Program-made: the position numbers and the translations under genes
Shown: in pieces, positions 57,880 through 64,000 of the stretch
Layout of the letters: every line of letters starts with the position of its first letter
Numbering within the stretch: position 1 is the first letter of the stretch
The notes under the pieces: generated by a model
Databases searched by the model: none
Told to the model about the DNA's origin: nothing
What the model saw: only the letters and a program-made list of their open reading frames with translations
Assembly (NCBI GenBank): GCA_019843655.1
Contig: JACDQD010000005.1
Location: forward strand, 32,622,954-32,686,953
Direction: 5' to 3'
Source: Lethocerus indicus
Lineage: Eukaryota > Arthropoda > Insecta > Hemiptera > Belostomatidae
DNA: 64,000 nucleotides

Positions 57880-60800
57880 AAATACTTTACATTGAAAATA
57901 ACACAAGGCACAATTATTTTATTCCACTAAATGCAGTGTCACTTTCATTTACATTAACGTTATACATAACTATATATATATATATATATATGTTCGCTTT
58001 GTGCTGATGTTACTTTGTATTTTATAAATAACCCCTTACAATTACTTATTAAGTATATTCAGTGGTAAATATTACACATTTGTACGCAAATACAAGGACG
58101 GAGAAAATTCTGTTTTTTTTTTTGGTTTTTTTTTTGTTATTAATATCGTTCAGATCTTCGATAAACCTATCACATATTCGCTCGGAGGAAAAGGATTAAG
58201 GAGATATACGATATATATGTTTCTTTAGTATTTATCAGTACAAGAATCTTATCGGAAATTCCGGATCATATGAAAACGCTCCGCCGCAGCATAAATCTGA
58301 AAAAACATTTTTCGGAAATACTTAATAAGACGTGATATTATTAGAGAGAGAGAGTTGACGAAGCTAATTCAATATTTTCAATTTTCTGTACAAACTAAAT
58401 TCTGAATATATATATAAGTAATTTTTCTTATAACTAAGTACATTTGAATGGTGTTAATTTTTATTAATTTTGATATGGACACAATTACGATTATTGTACG
58501 TATAAATTGACGTATGAATATATACGCGTATTTTTTTTTATATATACATACACATGTATATTCATTGTCTTCATAATTAACAATAAAAAAAAACATGCCG
58601 AAAACTTGTCACTCCTATCCTTACCCTATTTTAATATTATTTCTCTACAAAGTTACGTAAGTGACGAATTGCACTTGTACATATCCGAAATAACTACGAT
58701 AAATTAACAACGATTTTAAATTTAAATCAGTCGATTCCCCTGAATATTTTTCCAAAAAAAAAAAGAAGCGGTAGTTATATCTAATTGTTTTATTCATAAA
58801 AAATAAGTACTGAAAGTTATTTACACCGATTGCTAGTTGTAAACCGACCTTTTTTTTAATTTCCCCGAAAAAAATATGCGTCGAAGCGAAGGCCAAACGA
58901 TATATATATTTTTGATCTGTCGAAATTTTCAAAATAAAATTAAAATTCATCCTTACCTGACGACTATTTCGATCTCTCACGACTACGGGAAGTAGGCCAC
59001 TGCATGCACACGGATGATCGGGCCCCGATTCGGCGATATGATTCGCATTATCGCACGCGCGCAATTGCGATCTCACACCGGTGCAATGGAAAAGGCGATC
59101 GTGGAGGAAATATTTGCGCAGGCGAGACACAAAATTTTTACTTTAATTACAGGTCGCCGCAGCGTTAACAATAATTCAGTCTCTAAAAGGCAATTGAGAA
59201 AATGAAAGTGAACATTTTTTTTTCCCCCCGAACGTTTAATAAATACGCGACAGTCTTCGATATTTTTCTAAATATAATTACAGTCAAGTGACGCGACAAA
59301 AAAAGAAAAAAACAGATCCATTTAGAATGCAAATGAAATTCGTTTTACGCATCTGACTGTAGGCTGTTTGCGCACAATATACAAACGACGGAATATACAG
59401 TAAAAAAAAAAAAAAATTTGCACGGTGTAAATAAATTCGCTTACTTACGACGAAACATAATTAGTGCGCAAATAAACTTGTAGTGTGTACACTTGTAAAT
59501 TTCGATTACTCACTTTTAAGTCTCAATTAACGCAACTATAGGCTTTCCCTTGGCCTTAGCTGCATGCAAAAAACGAAATACTGTTAAAAGAAGAGAACAA
59601 AGCATGAATACGGATAATGAACCATCGCCATTCAGAGGTTAATGTTACATATATATATATAAAATACATATATAAATATATAATACGAATAACCTTTATA
59701 TATATATATTTCCAATGATCTTTATTATAATTAAAATATAATCTATTATTTTACACAACTGTTAAATTTCTGAATACTCAAAAAAGAAAAAAAAACTATT
59801 AATTTGTAACAACCCACTTCACCTTGTACATTTCTTAATAAATATATATATATATATTTTTTTTTTTTTACGATAAAACCTTTAACAATAAAAATTCTAC
59901 AACACTGAAAAACAATAACATTAATTCAATGATACTCCATTTTTGGACGGAATGTGAAAGTTAACAAAAAATAAGATTCTGAACATTCGGTTGGACGGAC
60001 TACTACTGTATAAAAATATATTTTTTTTTTTTACGTTACATATTATATTATATTGGCACAGTTTTTTCTTTCTCTTTCTTTTAACTACTAAAAGTTAAAA
60101 AATTTTGATTTCGCTTTAAAAAAAAAACCAAATTGGAGTTCTAATTCAAGTTAGGTACATTATTAGAGCCGCCGCGACAACCGAAACCAAACGGTAAGCT
60201 ACCCAGACACCGCCGACTACGCATTGAGCATTTCGATATATATATATATACGTTTCCGTTAGAAAGATTTTAGCAGTTTATTCCATAACCACACGAATAA
60301 AAGCGATAAAAAAAAAGAAAAAGAAGAAGATCTTTATAGAGCGGTTATAAGCGAGAGAGTATTTATCAGTTTAAGTACACAGTGTTCAGGTACAACCAAG
60401 AAATATATATATATATATATATGTGTATCACACATAGCCGAAGACCTCAACCGGAAGATTTTTTTAAATTTAAGCATTCAATAAGAGTTGCCAACAATGA
60501 ACCATTCAACCTTTTTCAAATCGGGTAATCCGCTAAATAATAACAAAAATAGGATGTACAAATAATAGTGATATGACGATACATTAAAATAGATGCGATA
60601 CAGCGAAAATAAAATGCATGCGATACAAACTCAACTTAAAATCTATATTCGCGAAATCTAGAATATAACGAAACGAAATTGCCGTCAATTCAGATACGAT
60701 CGGCGAAAAGAAATGAAAACCGATTTCGGAGCGAAAAACTGTTCGCTGAAAATTTAACGAAAATAAACGGAGAAAATACAAAAGGCGAAGAAACATAAAA

Positions 60801-61200
60801 TTCACAACCTGTTTTTACAATCGTACGCTTTAAAAAAAAAAAATATAACTGCTCAATTTCTTATAACCGGAGTTGAGATTAAATATCCGTACGTATATAC
60901 GTAACAGTCATTTGATGTCGACAACTTCGACGCGTTATGTTCATATCGTTTCCTCTGGGTCGAGTTTTCGGTTTCCCACGGGGGGGGCGGAAATTTAACG
61001 TGCGACAACCGTTAGGACTTTTCCTAACGAGTCCGACTTATTATATTACAGCGAAAGGAAAATCGGACGAAATGAAGAAATTTGTCGACTTCGGGATCGA
61101 GATTCATTGTTTTACCGCACTTGCACCGGAGTAAAAGCTCCGTCCAGAAACACCGGAGATAAGCGGGGGGAAAAAACTCTAAAAACGGAGTACGGATTTA
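57880..61200. other. Long AT-rich region with no supported gene
   Basis: Several TA microsatellites (57972, 59650, 59700, 60236, 60404). A CpG-rich island at 58960-59130 ends, on the minus strand, at a good donor (CAG|GTAAGG, 58957) and could be a 5' exon. A small minus-strand segment at 59515-59558 has both acceptor- and donor-like borders (GCATGCAG, AAAA|GTGAGT). Neither can be tied to a protein. Confidence 0.4.
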
Positions 61201-61214
61201 GAATGCGGTAATTT

Positions 61215-61600
61215 TTTATATACCTGTTTTGTGGTCTGCGAGGGATTGGAATACTGTAGGTTCGCGATGCTTCTGTCTCCTCTCGCCGGTCTTTTGCTAG
61301 ACAGGTTTGCCGCCGCCATCTTCAGTAGCGGCGGTGTCACTGTCACTGTTAGCACTTTGATGTTTTGGGGCATCCTCACTTCACTGTCACTTTCACATGT
61401 ACCGTCAAAGTGACTAACACAGTACAAGTGAAAGTGACAGTGGGCCCAAGTGAGGATGCCCCCCAAAAAACATCCAAAGTGCTAACAGCGGCTAACACAG
61501 CGCTACTGAAGATGGCGAGCGGCCGAAACCTCGGTCTAGCAAAAGACCAAACCGGGGCGAGAGAGGAGACAGAAACATCACGAACGTACAGCAGTAATTT
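61215..61600. mobile_element. Foldback MITE (copy 28)
   Basis: Full left terminus TATACCTGTTTTGTGGTCTG, both arms, loop around GTACCGTCAAAGTGACTAAC, right end ATCACGAACGTACAG. Confidence 0.9.
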
Positions 61601-61669
61601 TTCTACCCCGTTACCGATTTTACTCGGGAAAAAATGAAATGAACATAACCGGAAGTTAGGAATACCCGT

Positions 61670-61800
61670 TTTTTTCGGTTTGCGAGGGGTCGGCAACTCT
61701 ACGGTTTTCACGTTCTTTTGCACTCTCGGCTGACAACACCACCGCGGCGAATGGCCGAAAAGACCAAACCGGTGAGAGAGTACAGAAGAACGCGCGCACT
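61670..61800. mobile_element. Foldback MITE, degraded (copy 29)
   Basis: Terminal GTTTGCGAGGGGTCGG and the arm piece GGCCGAAAAGACCAAACCGG survive. Confidence 0.5.
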
Positions 61801-62022
61801 AGAGCCGCGGATCGGTTCAGTTATATTTTTCTTTTTCCTCTTCATTGTGGCAACCCCCGGAGCGAAAATTAAAAATTAAACAATTGGACGCACCTCCGCC
61901 CGATTATAATACTGGACCGTTTTTCGTTTTAATTTTCTTTATAAAAAAAAAAAAGAAACAATAAATAAAAAATACTGTTCGTACACTTTTACGCAGGGAA
62001 GGCGCGAGATCGAGACTTGACC

Positions 62023-62253
62023 TCAATTCATCGGGAAATCCGGTATCGTAAATAGTTTAATTAGATTCAACTTGCCTCTCGGTTTGTACTTGAGATGGTT
62101 CTCAATGAACTGACAGAGGCAGGCGGAGAGAGCGCAGTGGCGCGGTGACCGTACACCGGCCAGGTTGGCGCCGCCTCCCTGTTCGACCAACTCTAACTGG
62201 TGCCTAACGTAGAATTTCGCCCATCGTGAAGAATAGCGCAGCAACAGCAGGTT
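62023..62253 (-). CDS. Probable coding exon of an unidentified gene
   Basis: After acceptor-like GATGTGCAG, the minus-strand frame reads ERANLLLLRYSSRWAKFYVR, then LVEQGGGANLAGVRSPRHCA and FIENHLKYKPRG, ending PDFPMN and stop. Composition is clearly protein-like and richer in GC than the surroundings. Either it is a terminal exon, or it is spliced earlier at CGAGAG|GCAAGT, which fits the consensus of the rare GC-AG introns. I do not recognise the family. Confidence 0.45.
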   Translation of the reverse strand, partial: NLLLLRYSSRWAKFYVRHQLELVEQGGGANLAGVRSPRHCALSACLCQFIENHLKYKPRGKLNLIKLFTIPDFPMN

Positions 62254-62533
62254 GGCGCGTTCCTGCACATCACCAGATACCACCGGAACGCTTAGTATAC
62301 ACTATTCCAAAACACCGCTTTCACACATCTTATACCGCTGCTCTGTTTCCTATTTCATTAATTAATATAAAATTCTCGTACAGCGCGTACTCGTTCATAC
62401 GGACGGTACTACTGTTGCGCACAACAATGACAGTTCGAATAACGTTGTTCGAACATCCGGCTGTAGACCGAAAGGTTGGTGTCGATGCAAAAACTGAATA
62501 TTTGGCAAAAAAATAATTGCGATTCAATATTAA

Positions 62534-62809
62534 CCCATTAAGTAGGCCCCAAATGGGGATCAGTTAATTGTTTACAGGGAGTTTTTTATTACGCTCAATA
62601 AATTCACATTATAAATACTACATTGTGTTAAAATACTCGTAATAAATGATTATTATTCGAAATAAAAAATGATCGGTCTCATGTGTCAGTGCCCTAAACC
62701 CCCCAATGGGGCAAACCGCTTTTTAAAAACATATTCGATAATAGTACGTCGTAATGAGTAAATTTTATGCAAAAATTTTCGGGAAAAAAAAAATTTGGTA
62801 CTCAACGGG
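62534..62809. mobile_element. TTAA-flanked MITE
   Basis: TTAA at 62530-62533 and 62810-62813 bracket imperfect inverted ends (CCCATTAAGTA at left; CCCGTTGAGTA at right after inversion). Its right part resembles the unit of the 31-kb array. Confidence 0.78.
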
Positions 62810-62814
62810 TTAAT

Positions 62815-64000
62815 ATTCAAATACTGTTGAATGACATTTTCGGATTTAAGAAATAAAAAAATGAAGAGAATGTGCACCAAAGATACAGACGGATGGGAGG
62901 AGGGAGGAGAAAAACGGCTGTACAAAACCCGCAGACAAACAGAGTCAGAAAAGACCGTTTTAACAGTCTCAAAAATGGAATAAAACACCGAATATTTACG
63001 GCCGGAATATACCTTTAAGTAATAATACAAGTTTCGATTTGATCAGAAAGCGCTGAATCGATCGGTAAGAATCGAGATAACTGGACAATAAATCGTCAGA
63101 TCTAGGCAATATCATAGTTTGTACGGAATGAATAAAATGCTTGTATAATTTATATCGCTAAAACTCGACAACAATCGCACTCGAAGATATATTCCGAAGT
63201 GTGCTAACGTTAATAAACGACCACCGGCCAAACATCCGACGCGCGCGGAGTAAAATAAAGAAATTTATGAAGTATAATACGCGTATATTATGTGGCGAAA
63301 CACAGAAATACGAACTGAAAACGTGTTCGGAACAAACATGCTTCTATTCTACCAGACGTAAAATACCACCGTCACCAAGCAAGTTACCATAGGTTAATTT
63401 GTTTATTTCCCACACAACTCAAAATGCATAAATTTAAAAGTGAAACGCGGACCGACAATTGCAAGAACGAGGAATACAAGCGAAAGCCCGACCACCCGTG
63501 CAATTAGTAGGTACTGAAAATCACAACTAAAAACTAAAAAAAAACATTAAAAAGATTAGAAAACTCCAATTTGATGCATCAGTCGACTTAATTCCTACAA
63601 AACGGATTTAAATTCTCCAAATGGTGGATAGGATTTCAAATAATACTAATCATTAAACAGAAATGACTTAAACGCATTAAACCTAGGGTAAAATTATAAA
63701 TCTCTTCTAGATTATACATCTATAAGATCAATACTTAGAACTTTTAAGGTTGATATATATATATATAGTTGGGTATTTGCTTTGAGAATTCTAATAATGA
63801 TATACTAACAAAATACCCAGAAAGTACAATTGGAGATTACTCTGTTGAAATGAAGTCTGCCATTTTTAATGGGGGTCAACCCTAAAGAAAATTTTGGATA
63901 AATGATAAATACCCTATTTAAATAGAGTTGTTTCATAGTATCGCAAATTTTTGTTACGCTAATAAAGTACTATAAAAATCGGACTACGTCTATGCAACAT
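62815..64000. other. AT-rich region, nothing recognised
   Basis: No exon with conserved motifs and no repeat shared with the rest of the window apart from short TA tracts. Confidence 0.5.

Noticed and set aside
59014..59205. Plus-strand open frame in the CpG-rich patch
   Set aside because: The same DNA is also open on the minus strand and neither frame shows conserved motifs; a promoter or 5' UTR exon is as likely.
60937..61134. 65-residue open frame
   Set aside because: No splice signals, motif or repeat support.

Overview
The window is nuclear DNA of a repeat-rich animal, most likely an arthropod. Genes are split by short GT-AG introns. Coding exons are GC-rich and CpG-rich in AT-rich surroundings, and there are many microsatellites, tandem arrays and decayed transposons. 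A complete DNMT1-type maintenance methyltransferase suggests a lineage with CpG methylation. A lethal(2)essential-for-life-type small heat-shock protein and a JHBP-like secreted protein point to arthropods. I cannot name the species.

Layout. 1-2.9 kb: last visible exons of mitochondrial elongation factor Ts (TSFM, minus strand), whose 3' end lies beyond the left edge. 3-14 kb: mostly repeats (foldback MITEs, a 350-bp AG tract, a ~170-bp tandem repeat, a mariner relic) with two weak exon candidates. 14.6-18.6 kb: a plus-strand secreted protein, perhaps JHBP-like, with a signal-peptide exon and several frame breaks. 20.5-23.4 kb: a small heat-shock protein gene (plus) with heat-shock elements upstream. 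Its 3' end is duplicated across a minisatellite at 23.7-24.6 kb. 26.9-54.8 kb: a whole DNMT1 gene (minus), 26 recognised coding exons from the DMAP1-binding domain to the last catalytic motif. The exon that should encode the CXXC zinc finger is present but badly damaged. 55.2-57.9 kb: a small coiled-coil protein gene (plus), head-to-head with DNMT1. 58-64 kb: AT-rich sequence with MITEs and one unrecognised minus-strand exon.

The DNMT1 introns hold most of the unusual structure. The intron between exons 20 and 21 contains a ~52-bp satellite in two opposite orientations flanking sixteen copies of a 104-bp satellite, so the pre-mRNA could fold into a kilobase-scale hairpin. Other introns carry their own unrelated tandem arrays, a piggyBac transposase relic, TTAA-flanked MITEs and a GIY-YIG (Penelope-like) relic. 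A foldback MITE family of about 29 copies, nearly palindromic along its length, runs through the whole window.

At least five single-base frame breaks occur in otherwise conserved exons, at least two of them in homopolymer or low-complexity runs. This suggests uncorrected consensus indels, so frame breaks here should not be read as pseudogenes without checking reads.
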